Shown piece by piece: positions 25,052-31,667 of a stretch of DNA of 43,213 nt. The number at the start of each line of letters is the position of its first letter. Position 1 is the stretch's first letter. Below the pieces are notes generated by a model. It was given only the letters and a program-made list of their open reading frames with translations, made no database searches and had not been told where the DNA came from. Location of the stretch: the NCBI GenBank assembly GCA_019594195.1, contig JAFDTP010000003.1, forward strand, positions 1 through 43,213, given 5' to 3'. This stretch comes from Thermoplasmata archaeon. GTDB taxonomy: Archaea; Thermoplasmatota; Thermoplasmata; Halarchaeoplasmatales; Halarchaeoplasmataceae. The position numbers and the translations under genes are program-made.

Positions 25052-26287
25052 ATGAGCTTACCAGAGCAGCCCGAAGTAAATATAGGCATGGTAGGTCATG
25101 TCGATCACGGTAAAACCACTCTGACCGAAGCTCTGAGTGGTGAATGGACAGATAGACATTCTGAAGAAACCAAGAGAGGTATAAGTATAAGACTCGGTTA
25201 TGCAGATGTTGCATTCTATAAATGTCCTGACTGTGAGGGGGAAGAGGCTTATACGCCTGATAGCGGATGTCGGGCCTGTGGTGGTGAGGCAGAATTTCAA
25301 AGAGCAGTATCATTTGTAGATTCACCCGGCCATGAGACTTTGATGGCTACCATGTTGACTGGAGCCTCTATAATGGACGGCGCGGTTCTTGTTATCGCTG
25401 CCAATGAAAAATGTCCACAGCCGCAGACAAGAGAACATTTGATGGGTTTAGATATCTCTGGTGTAGAAGACATAATAATCGTACAGAACAAGATCGATCT
25501 GGTGAGTACAGAGAGGGCTAAAGAGAGCTATCGGGAGATAAAGGAATTCATAAAAGGAACCGTTGCTGAAGAAGCACCAATAATTCCTGTTTCCGCTCAT
25601 CACGATGTGAATATAAATATACTTATCGAAGCCATTCAAAATGAGATCGAGACGCCAGAGAGAGATCCTGATCTCCCTCCTAAACTACCTATAGCAAGAT
25701 CCTTCGATATAAACAAACCTGGAACACCGATATCCGAATTGAAAGGAGGAGTCATCGGTGGATCTCTAATACAAGGTACTTTTGAAGTAGGAGATGAGAT
25801 AGAGATCAGACCGGGTATCGAAGTTGAGGAAGGCGGGGAGAAAAATTGGGAAGAACTCACAACTACTATAGAAACTTTGAGTTCTGGAAACCTTGAATTA
25901 GAGAAAACTAGCCCAGGTGGTTTGATAGGAGTGGGTACGAAGTTAGATCCAAGTATTACAAAATCCGATTCGCTTTCTGGAAGATTAGCGAGTTATCCAG
26001 GTGAACTACCGCCTATAAAGGATAGTTTCGTGATGGACGTGAGTCTTTTCGATACGGTGGTGGGTATGGAGGAAGAGAAAAACGTTGAAAATATAAAGAC
26101 TAGAGAACCACTTATGCTGACTGTGGGTTCATCGACAACCGTCGGCGTGGTTACGTCGGCCCGTGAAGACGAAGCTGAAGTTAGATTGAAGAGGTCTGTC
26201 TGTGCTGAAGAGGGTGAAAGGATCGCCATCAGTAGAAGGATCAAAGGTAAATGGCATCTGATCGGTCACGGAGTCATAAAGAGCTAA
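25052..26287 (+). CDS. eif2g: Translation initiation factor aIF2 subunit gamma
   Basis: The GTPase subunit that carries Met-tRNAi to the ribosome, 411 residues. The G1 motif is [10 protein letters not shown], switch 1 contains [14 protein letters not shown], a zinc knuckle of the form CPDC...CRAC follows ([20 protein letters not shown]), then G3 DSPGH, G4 NKID and G5 VSAHHDVN. Domains II and III follow, with the family-typical [17 protein letters not shown]. It is co-transcribed with S6e. A T-rich run follows at 26308-26322 and probably ends the operon. Confidence 0.97.
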   Translation: MSLPEQPEVNIGMVGHVDHGKTTLTEALSGEWTDRHSEETKRGISIRLGYADVAFYKCPDCEGEEAYTPDSGCRACGGEAEFQRAVSFVDSPGHETLMATMLTGASIMDGAVLVIAANEKCPQPQTREHLMGLDISGVEDIIIVQNKIDLVSTERAKESYREIKEFIKGTVAEEAPIIPVSAHHDVNINILIEAIQNEIETPERDPDLPPKLPIARSFDINKPGTPISELKGGVIGGSLIQGTFEVGDEIEIRPGIEVEEGGEKNWEELTTTIETLSSGNLELEKTSPGGLIGVGTKLDPSITKSDSLSGRLASYPGELPPIKDSFVMDVSLFDTVVGMEEEKNVENIKTREPLMLTVGSSTTVGVVTSAREDEAEVRLKRSVCAEEGERIAISRRIKGKWHLIGHGVIKS

Positions 26288-26307
26288 AAGATAATTATTT
26301 GGAAAAA

Positions 26308-26322
26308 CCATTTTCTTTTTGA
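26308..26322 (+). terminator. T-rich terminator after aIF2 gamma
   Basis: CCATTTTCTTTTTGA begins about 20 bases after the stop. It resembles, in the sense direction, the CCTTTCTTTTTT strings that follow several minus-strand genes in this window. Confidence 0.4.
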
Positions 26323-26421
26323 TCATCTTATTTTCTACTATTTTAGTATGAGTGATAAAATCCGAGCGGGTCTTATTATATTTTAAACCTATTATATTAG
26401 GAAAGGTTAGTGGATGAGAAG

Positions 26422-26440
26422 TATATAAAAAAATGATGAT
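26422..26440 (-). terminator. T-run after the 5S rRNA gene
   Basis: On the minus strand the sequence 12 or so bases past the mature 5S 3' end reads TCATCATTTTTTTATATAC, with seven consecutive T. This is the expected archaeal terminator for a single-gene 5S transcript. The remaining bases between 26323 and 26421 show no gene. Confidence 0.5.
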
Positions 26441-26451
26441 ATGATTAAGGT

Positions 26452-26683
26452 GAGCAACTGACAGCGGGCCGGGGAACGGTGACCTTCAAACAGCCAGGTT
26501 TATCTTCTTCCCCGAAGGGAACAAGACTCCTGACCTAAGCCGTCGTTCCAAGGGTCGACACTATGCGACCTAAGCTTCCCGTGGGCTCGCGCACCACAGT
26601 ACCACAGAGCACGCTGGTGGACTTAACTTCCGGGTTCGGAATGAGACCGGGTGTTTCCCCACCGCTGTGGCCGTCAGTTGCTC
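26452..26683 (-). rRNA. rrf: 5S ribosomal RNA with a large structured insertion (about 232 nt)
   Basis: The 5' two-thirds match archaeal 5S rRNA closely: GGCCACAGCGGTGGGGAAA, the loop-C block CATTCCGAACCCGGAAG, CCACCAGCG and the helix IV block GTGCGCGAGCCCACGGGAAG. The 5' and 3' ends pair as GAGCAACTGAC / GTCAGTTGCTC (11 perfect pairs). Canonical 5S would close within about 120 nt. Here roughly 100 extra bases (about 26475-26573) lie between GGGAAGC and CCGGCCCGCTGTC, the latter matching the usual 3' strand. The insert folds: hairpin GGTCG/CGACC, then nested stems GGAACG/CGTTCC, ACGGC/GCTGT, CAGG/CCTG, TCTT/AAGA and TTCCC/GGGAA capped by a UUCG tetraloop (26513-26516). Halococcus morrhuae 5S carries a 108-nt insertion in the same general place. 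The gene has its own TATA box and terminator and is not linked to 16S or 23S genes here. Confidence 0.93.
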
Positions 26684-26706
26684 GTTATGATTCTTAAAGA
26701 GGGGCA

Positions 26707-26716
26707 GTATTTATTA
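26707..26716 (-). promoter_or_regulatory. TATA box of the 5S rRNA gene
   Basis: Read on the minus strand, GTAATAAATA is centred about 28 bases before the paired 5' end of the 5S RNA, the standard archaeal TATA-to-start distance. It shows that 5S is transcribed alone. Confidence 0.6.
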
Positions 26717-26811
26717 CTTTCCATCGCCGTTCTTATTTCGAACCAATATGTTTAATTGTCACATCTAAAGATAAACTGATAATAAGTCAGAGATAAGGAG
26801 ATGAGATAGAT

Positions 26812-27645
26812 TTGGACCTAGCTTTTGAAATATTTCTATGGGCGGGAATCGGCCTTTTGTTTCTAGGTTACCTTTGGCATAACAATAAGCATCTGCATAG
26901 ATCGGCAGGTTACATACTGTTCGGTCTCTTTTGGATAGGTGAGGTGCCGGGATATCTAGAGATAAATGATTATTTCAACGCAGCTCTTACTTTTCTAGCT
27001 TTACCTGTTTTTATATACCTCGCTTATCATGAGTATCTTTCAAAGAAGTGGGATGAGGATCCTGAGGTTATGCGTTTTCTTGCAGGCGGTATATCCATCG
27101 CTTCTATAGTCTACTTCAGCGTTCACAGGATACCTTTTTTTACCGGTTGGCTGATAAAGATCGTTACGGAACACACAGTTTGGCTGATGAATCTATTCGG
27201 ATATGAGCTGTCTGCAGGCGCTATCGATTACTCTGGAAATTCTATATTTTATAGAACTACATCAGGATCCATAAATGTCCCGATCGACGGCGTAAATATC
27301 CGTATAATCCTTGCTTGTACCGGCCTCCAGGCTATGGCGGTGGCTGCATCTTTTGTTTACAGCACCGTTACTGAAAAGATCAAAAAAGTCAAAAGTTTGG
27401 CTCTACTCATCCCTACTATCTATATCGCCAACCTTATCAGGAATGCTTTGGTCATATATTTAACAAAGGAAGGGATATATTCTTTTGAAATCGCTCACAA
27501 CCAGATAGCGAAAACTTTCTCTGTCATAGTTTTGATAATACTGCTGATCGCGATTTTTGAGATGATGCCCAAATTCCATGAGAACATAATGGGAACAATA
27601 AATCTTCTTAAAAGAGAACCTAACCACCAGAAACAACAGGAATGA
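26812..27645 (+). CDS. artA: Archaeosortase (exosortase-family membrane transpeptidase, ArtA-like)
   Basis: 277 residues with about eight hydrophobic helices. Archaeosortase A cleaves PGF-CTERM tails of secreted proteins and links them to lipid. The catalytic Cys169 lies in LACTGLQAMA, Arg210 in NLIRNALVIYL and a His229 in IAHNQIAKT. The 41-residue spacing between Cys and Arg equals that of the essential residues in Haloferax volcanii ArtA (Cys173, Arg214). The start is TTG 26812, behind a GGAGATGAG ribosome-binding stretch; no ATG is available in frame nearby. No PGF-CTERM substrate is encoded in this window. The 3' end overlaps the convergent modifier gene by 26 bases. Confidence 0.85.
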   Translation: MDLAFEIFLWAGIGLLFLGYLWHNNKHLHRSAGYILFGLFWIGEVPGYLEINDYFNAALTFLALPVFIYLAYHEYLSKKWDEDPEVMRFLAGGISIASIVYFSVHRIPFFTGWLIKIVTEHTVWLMNLFGYELSAGAIDYSGNSIFYRTTSGSINVPIDGVNIRIILACTGLQAMAVAASFVYSTVTEKIKKVKSLALLIPTIYIANLIRNALVIYLTKEGIYSFEIAHNQIAKTFSVIVLIILLIAIFEMMPKFHENIMGTINLLKREPNHQKQQE

Positions 27646-27811
27646 TCTTAAGATCCATATCTTCTTCTACTTCATCATCTAGAGGTACTGGTCTTCCGTC
27701 ACGAAGCACGACTACTGAATCGAGGTGATGGTCAAGTTTCTCAACTACAGTCGATATCTTACTTCCCTCAGGGATCTCTATCTTCCCTTCACCTTCGATT
27801 TTTACTTTCAT
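27620..27811 (-). CDS. Small archaeal ubiquitin-like modifier / sulfur carrier (ThiS/MoaD fold)
   Basis: 63 residues with the beta-grasp pattern of ThiS, MoaD and SAMP proteins: a beta-hairpin (VKIEGEGKIEIPEGS), a helix (ISTVVEKLDH), VVVLRDGRPVPLDDEVEEDMDLKIIP and the essential C-terminal Gly-Gly in VVSGG. Such proteins carry sulfur for thiolated tRNA or molybdopterin, or are conjugated to other proteins. An E1-like adenylating enzyme (UbaA/MoeB) is not in the window. TTTAAATATAT near 27834-27845 lies 28 bases upstream, so the mRNA is probably leaderless. Confidence 0.85.
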   Translation of the reverse strand: MKVKIEGEGKIEIPEGSKISTVVEKLDHHLDSVVVLRDGRPVPLDDEVEEDMDLKIIPVVSGG

Positions 27812-27833
27812 GGGTTTTGTCGATTGACATAGG

Positions 27834-27845
27834 ATATATTTAAAT
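27834..27845 (-). promoter_or_regulatory. TATA box of the ubiquitin-like modifier gene
   Basis: On the minus strand the sequence GATTTAAATATAT is centred 28 bases before ATG 27811, with no ribosome-binding site between. This is a leaderless-type promoter. Confidence 0.55.
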
Positions 27846-27877
27846 CTACAGGGCGTATGGGTATAGAAAATCTCGGT

Positions 27878-27897
27878 AATATGTCCGGCAATATGTC
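27878..27897 (+). repeat. Two direct copies of AATATGTC
   Basis: AATATGTC occurs at 27878-27885 and 27890-27897, a 12-base period close to one helical turn. It lies in the 227-base non-coding stretch 27812-28038, between the divergent modifier gene and the small basic ORF, and could be a regulator site. I see no other structure in this stretch except the TATA-like boxes at either side. Confidence 0.25.
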
Positions 27898-28038
27898 AAA
27901 TGGTCGATGCTTCACGCTGTATGAGTTATTATGAATCTATTAGCTTTAACGCTCGCTATGTGACTGTTCAAGATGTATAAATCAATATAAGCGACGAAAA
28001 GATATTTATGCTTGCTAAGAGAAAATGTTTGTTGGTAA

Positions 28039-28119
28039 ATGGTTCGAACTAGGAAAAGGTTTCAAACCTGGAGTAGAAAGATAACCAGGAGAGTGAAGAT
28101 AATTGAAAGACCAGGATGA
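28039..28119 (+). CDS. Possible 26-residue arginine-rich peptide
   Basis: A short frame starting ATG 28039 encodes MVRTRKRFQTWSRKITRRVK and ends with IIERPG. About ten of 26 residues are Arg or Lys. A TATTTATG box at 28003-28010 is about 33 bases upstream, suggesting a transcript that begins just before it. Size and composition recall very small ribosomal proteins such as eL41, but there is no alignment I can defend. The end overlaps the next gene's TTG start by 17 bases, and a GAGAGTGA site for that gene lies inside it. It could be only a leader of the next gene. Confidence 0.3.
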   Translation: MVRTRKRFQTWSRKITRRVKIIERPG

Positions 28120-28540
28120 TGGATCCGCAAGGTCAAAGGACCAGATAAAAGATATCAAGAGTTCCTTATCTGAGCTAAAAAGCCTTCTTGAGGTAGCTAG
28201 TTATCTAGGGATCAAGTCTGAAAGTGAGAGAGGAAAGAAGGCGATCAAATCAGCGACTGAATTTGTAAAAAATGGTGATCTTGAAAAAACTCAGACTTTT
28301 TTAACTCAGAGCTGTGACTTCCTAAAAGAGAAGATAGATGAAAAGGTAGATCATGAACTAGATAGACTAAGATCTTTTGAAGATACAGTTTCCAATGAAA
28401 AAAAGAATAAAAATATAAAGATAGATAGAGTCCTCAAGAAACTAGAAAAGACTAAAAAGGATGGTGATTACGAAGATATACCAGAACTGGTTTTCAATGC
28501 GTGGGACGAGGTAAAGAAAAGAGAGAAAAAACAAAGATGA
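28103..28540 (+). CDS. Helical charged protein of unknown function
   Basis: 145 residues, unrecognised. It is rich in Lys, Glu and Asp and predicted to be mostly alpha-helical or coiled-coil, with a repeat-like segment EFVKNGDLEKTQTFLTQS ... KKDGDYEDIPELVFNAW that resembles paired helix-turn units. It has no membrane helix and no cysteine pair. The start is TTG 28103 behind GGAGAGTGA (28088-28096); an in-frame stop lies directly before it. It is followed after 63 bases by the dehydrogenase operon, which has its own TATA box, so the two need not act together. Confidence 0.65.
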   Translation: MKDQDDGSARSKDQIKDIKSSLSELKSLLEVASYLGIKSESERGKKAIKSATEFVKNGDLEKTQTFLTQSCDFLKEKIDEKVDHELDRLRSFEDTVSNEKKNKNIKIDRVLKKLEKTKKDGDYEDIPELVFNAWDEVKKREKKQR

Positions 28541-28562
28541 CGTTTAGAATAAGTCTTCTAAA

Positions 28563-28574
28563 ATTATAAATAAC
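28563..28574 (+). promoter_or_regulatory. TATA box of the dehydrogenase-pterin-glycosyltransferase operon
   Basis: AATTATAAATAA lies about 35 bases before ATG 28604, allowing a leader of roughly 5-10 bases. It supports transcription of the following three genes as a unit. Confidence 0.5.
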
Positions 28575-28603
28575 CATACTAACATAATAAAATTGAAAAG
28601 AGG

Positions 28604-29605
28604 ATGAAAAAGTCACTTTATTTCACGGGTAGGTCTGAGGTTGAGATAAAAGAGGAACCTGTAAGATCTCCTAGAGAAGGGGAGGTATTGATCGAATCGA
28701 TATTGTCTTCTATCAGTTTTGGATCAGAGAAACTTGTATATAAAGGTAGGCTGACAGACGATAACGAATTGGATACTGCTATAGATTCACTCGATAAAAA
28801 GGTCGATTATCCGATTAAGTACGGCTACTCATCATTAGGGGAAGTCGTTTCTGTAGGAAAGGGTGTAAGTGATGATATTATAGGACGAGATGTATTTTGT
28901 TTTCATCCTCACGAGAGTAAATTCCTCGAGAAGCAAGAAAATATCATTCTGGTACCAGAAGAGATCGATCTTAGAGATTTTTCTTTTCTCCCGAGTGTAG
29001 AAACCGCTGTTAATTTTGCCTTGGACGGAGGCCCGATGATAGGCGAAAAGGTGGCAGTGATCGGGCAAGGAGTGGTCGGACTTATGACGACGGCAGTTCT
29101 GGAAAATTTCCCTCTAGACAAACTTATAACAGTAGATCCTATAAGCGGTAGGAGAAAAGCCTCTGAAGAGTTAGGTGCTGACATTATATATGAAGATATT
29201 GAGGATATGAACTCTTCTATGACTTCTCAGGATGGACTAGACCTGGCTTATGAATTATCGGGTGATCCCTCGACACTGGAAAAGGTCTTCGATTCGCTTC
29301 GATATGATGGCAGGATAGTTATAGGTTCCTGGTATGGTGATAAAGAAAATAGTATCAGCCTTGGGACACATTTTCACCGGAACAGGATCAGTATAAAGAG
29401 TAGTCAGGTGAGTTCTATCGATCCAGATATCTCAGGCAGGTGGGATAAAGATAGAAGGATGGATCAGGTGATCAAGATGATAAAAAAGATAGAACCGAAA
29501 GACGTGATATCCCATGAGATACCTTTCACGGAAGCCGAAAAAGCTTATGAATTATTGGACAAAAAGCCTGAAAAATGTATTCAGGTCATCTTAAGATATG
29601 ATTGA
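28604..29605 (+). CDS. Medium-chain dehydrogenase/reductase lacking the zinc-site residues
   Basis: 333 residues of the MDR (alcohol dehydrogenase) superfamily. The N-terminal GroES-like domain ends with FSFLPSVETAVNFALDG. The Rossmann nucleotide-binding motif follows as VAVIGQGVVGLMTTAVL, with an Asp in LITVDPISGRRKASEELGAD. The catalytic zinc ligands are absent: the usual Cys region reads SISFGSEKLVYKG and the usual GHE motif reads YGYSSLGEV. This points to a zinc-free reductase. It overlaps the pterin synthase start by 8 bases, and a glycosyltransferase follows, so a role in reducing a pterin side chain or sugar nucleotide is a reasonable inference. Confidence 0.82.
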   Translation: MKKSLYFTGRSEVEIKEEPVRSPREGEVLIESILSSISFGSEKLVYKGRLTDDNELDTAIDSLDKKVDYPIKYGYSSLGEVVSVGKGVSDDIIGRDVFCFHPHESKFLEKQENIILVPEEIDLRDFSFLPSVETAVNFALDGGPMIGEKVAVIGQGVVGLMTTAVLENFPLDKLITVDPISGRRKASEELGADIIYEDIEDMNSSMTSQDGLDLAYELSGDPSTLEKVFDSLRYDGRIVIGSWYGDKENSISLGTHFHRNRISIKSSQVSSIDPDISGRWDKDRRMDQVIKMIKKIEPKDVISHEIPFTEAEKAYELLDKKPEKCIQVILRYD

Positions 29606-30017
29606 ATCATTTGAGGTGTATACCATATACAGTTTATCGATAAAGAAAAACTTTACATCGAAACATTTCTTACCCATGGTGGAAGGAGATGAAAATAGGG
29701 TCCATGAACACGATTATAGGTTGGAAGTTATGCTATGGGGTGAAGAACTAGATGAAGATGGCTTCCTTGTAGATATCGTTGAATTACAGAGTTTGATAGA
29801 CTCTTTGGTTAAAAAATATGAAGGGAGGATATTGAACCGGATGGAGAGATTTGAAGGTAAAAACCCAACATTAGAGAATTTCTGCAGGATTTTTTGGGAT
29901 GATCTAAAGACCAGGATGACCAATAAAATGGATAACGATCTAGGCCGAATCACTTCTCTAGAGATCAAACTATGGGAAACTGAAGAAGCCAACGCCTCTT
30001 ATCATGAGGAGGTCTAG
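29598..30017 (+). CDS. 6-pyruvoyl-tetrahydropterin synthase / QueD-family enzyme with Glu in place of the catalytic Cys
   Basis: 139 residues of the T-fold PTPS/QueD family, which acts on dihydroneopterin triphosphate. The three zinc His are His23 (FTSKHFLP), His36 and His38 (RVHEHDYRLEV). The motif is usually CxxxHGH; here it is ENRVHEH, so Glu32 replaces the catalytic Cys and the Gly is Glu. Family conserved PTLENFCR and the C-terminal Glu in ETEEANASY are kept. Glu at the Cys position recalls PTPS-III enzymes, which form 6-hydroxymethyl-dihydropterin, so the product may not be the QueD product. It is translated from ATG 29598 inside the dehydrogenase stop region. Confidence 0.85.
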   Translation: MIESFEVYTIYSLSIKKNFTSKHFLPMVEGDENRVHEHDYRLEVMLWGEELDEDGFLVDIVELQSLIDSLVKKYEGRILNRMERFEGKNPTLENFCRIFWDDLKTRMTNKMDNDLGRITSLEIKLWETEEANASYHEEV

Positions 30018-30022
30018 GTTCG

Positions 30023-31096
30023 ATGTATTTTCTTTTCGTGATGTATGAAAAAAGTGATGTCTGGTCAGGCGGGTACTTATATGATGAAAAACTTATCGAA
30101 CATCTAGAGTCTAAAGATATCAAGGTAGAAATAATCAAAATGCAGGATCATTCATACTTAGAAAACATTGAACATAATTTTTCTGATGATCTTTTAGACA
30201 GATTGAGTGATGATAAAGCCGATGTGATAGTCCAGGATGAGTTGTGTCACCCATCTCTATTCCATATCAATGATATGCTTGAAGTAAAAACTCCTATCGT
30301 GTCCGTGGTTCACCACCTTTCTCATATGGCAGAAAGAGATAAGGAACGTGCTGAGATGTACAGATATTTTGAAAGTGAATATCTTAAAACTGTAGACGGG
30401 GTCATTTGTAATAGCGAAGGTACAAAAGATACAGTAAAGGATTTGGCCGACCTAGAAAAAACAACGACCGCTTTTCCCGGTAAAGATCACATAGATAAAG
30501 ACTTCATCTCGCAAGACATAACGCAAGACATAAAAAGTCTTGACCAGGGAGAACCTCTGAAACTACTCTTTGTGGGAAACATCCTCCCCCACAAGTGTAT
30601 CGACATTCTCATAGAAGGCATAAAGGATGTAGACGATGTCATGCTTGATATCGTCGGTGATAAAAATATAAACAGTGACTACACTGAAAAGATAGAAAAT
30701 CTTGTAGAAGATGAAGGTGTATCTTCTAAAGTTGATATTTTAGGATATGTGGACCAAGAGTTACTGAAAAACCGATTCGAAGAAGACCATCTTTTGGTCT
30801 TACCATCTTATTTTGAAGGGTTTGGTATAACTATAGTAGAAGCCTTAAGATTTGGTATGCCGGCGATAGTTACTGAAAGAGGAGGCCCCTCCGAGATAAT
30901 CACTGAGGGAAGAGAAGGTCTTTATGTGAAACCAGGAGACCCTAAGGAGATAGAAAAAACGATAAGGCGTGTGACCGACGAATGTGCCCTTATCGAACAT
31001 ATGAGTAAAAAAGCGTATGAACGATATGAAGAACTACCGTCTTGGACCAAAAGTATGGAGAAGGTTCGCAAATTTTTGATCAGTATCGCAGAGTGA
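30023..31096 (+). CDS. Family 4 glycosyltransferase
   Basis: 357 residues with the GT-B fold. The acceptor domain covers about residues 1-170. The donor domain has LKLLFVGNILPHKCIDILIE, VDILGYVDQEL and the GT4 retaining motif EGFGITIVEALRFGMPAIV (two Glu eight residues apart), then ERGGPSEIITEGREGLYV. The donor sugar is not determinable. The ATG follows a GAGGAGGTC ribosome-binding site and lies five bases after the pterin synthase stop. Tight linkage to a pterin synthase suggests glycosylation of a pterin, as known for cyanobacterial biopterin glucoside and Sulfolobus solfapterin, but lipid or protein glycosylation is possible. Confidence 0.88.
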   Translation: MYFLFVMYEKSDVWSGGYLYDEKLIEHLESKDIKVEIIKMQDHSYLENIEHNFSDDLLDRLSDDKADVIVQDELCHPSLFHINDMLEVKTPIVSVVHHLSHMAERDKERAEMYRYFESEYLKTVDGVICNSEGTKDTVKDLADLEKTTTAFPGKDHIDKDFISQDITQDIKSLDQGEPLKLLFVGNILPHKCIDILIEGIKDVDDVMLDIVGDKNINSDYTEKIENLVEDEGVSSKVDILGYVDQELLKNRFEEDHLLVLPSYFEGFGITIVEALRFGMPAIVTERGGPSEIITEGREGLYVKPGDPKEIEKTIRRVTDECALIEHMSKKAYERYEELPSWTKSMEKVRKFLISIAE

Positions 31097-31140
31097 ATGT
31101 GAAAAAAAGAAAGGTTTTTTGACTTGTGGTTTCACTTCAC
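31093..31140. terminator. Bidirectional hairpin terminator between glycosyltransferase and kor operon
   Basis: GTGAATGTGAAA (31093-31104) pairs with TTTCACTTCAC (31130-31140) with a single-base bulge, and both stop codons lie in its arms. Inside it, A7 and T6 tracts flank GAAAGG (31102-31120). On the minus strand this reads AACCTTTCTTTTTTT, the string also seen after two other minus-strand genes. It probably ends transcription from both sides. Confidence 0.55.
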
Positions 31141-31667
31141 TCTTCGGTGACCTCTTCGTACCCCTTTCTCAAAGCTTCTATATTTATGTCTATGTACTTA
31201 TCGGGAAATTCTTCTTCTACAGTCTTCTTTAACGCATCTATGTCGATTTTGTCTGATACTCCAGCAAGAGAACCTAATAACACTACATTGGCAGCTTTAG
31301 CTGTAGCGATGTCTTCCGCTATTTTACCAGCGGGGACTTCATAGACTGTACCTGATATGTCTGGGATCTCGTTGACTCTAGAACTATCGACGATCAAGAC
31401 CTCTGATTTAGCCGCGATATCCTTCCACTCGTCCAACGTGTCTTGATACATAACCAATAGATAATCAGGTATATCGATTACAAGTTCGTATAACTCCTCA
31501 TCGTCGGCGATAACGTCCGAATATGCGATACCACTTCTGACCGCCGCCGAATATGAACGCTGTTGGGCAACGTGGTAACCCTGTTCTATAGAGAGTGATC
31601 TCCCTAAGATAGTTCCAGCTCTGACTGTACCTTGACCTGCCCATCCTCCGATCCTGATCTTCATCAT
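31137..31667 (-). CDS. korC: 2-oxoacid:ferredoxin oxidoreductase subunit gamma
   Basis: 176 residues. The gamma subunit of 2-oxoglutarate (or related) ferredoxin oxidoreductase closes the CoA-binding side of the complex. Signature segments are IRIGGWAGQGTVRAGTILG at the N terminus, HVAQQRSYSAAVRSGIAYSDVI, VVLLGSLAG and FPDKYIDINIEALRKGYEE at the C terminus. It is the last gene of the four-gene operon. The ATG follows a GGAGGTGAACC ribosome-binding site inside the beta subunit's end (4-base overlap). Confidence 0.93.
   Translation of the reverse strand: MMKIRIGGWAGQGTVRAGTILGRSLSIEQGYHVAQQRSYSAAVRSGIAYSDVIADDEELYELVIDIPDYLLVMYQDTLDEWKDIAAKSEVLIVDSSRVNEIPDISGTVYEVPAGKIAEDIATAKAANVVLLGSLAGVSDKIDIDALKKTVEEEFPDKYIDINIEALRKGYEEVTEE

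Noticed and set aside
26475..26573. Possible archaeal intron (bulge-helix-bulge) in the 5S rRNA instead of an expansion
   Set aside because: I could not draw a symmetric 3-nt bulge / 4-bp helix / 3-nt bulge at the boundaries; a stable structured expansion like that in Halococcus fits better, although transcript data would decide.
28041..28053. GGTTCGAACTAGG, which looks like a tRNA T arm
   Set aside because: No acceptor stem, anticodon arm or matching T stem can be drawn around it.
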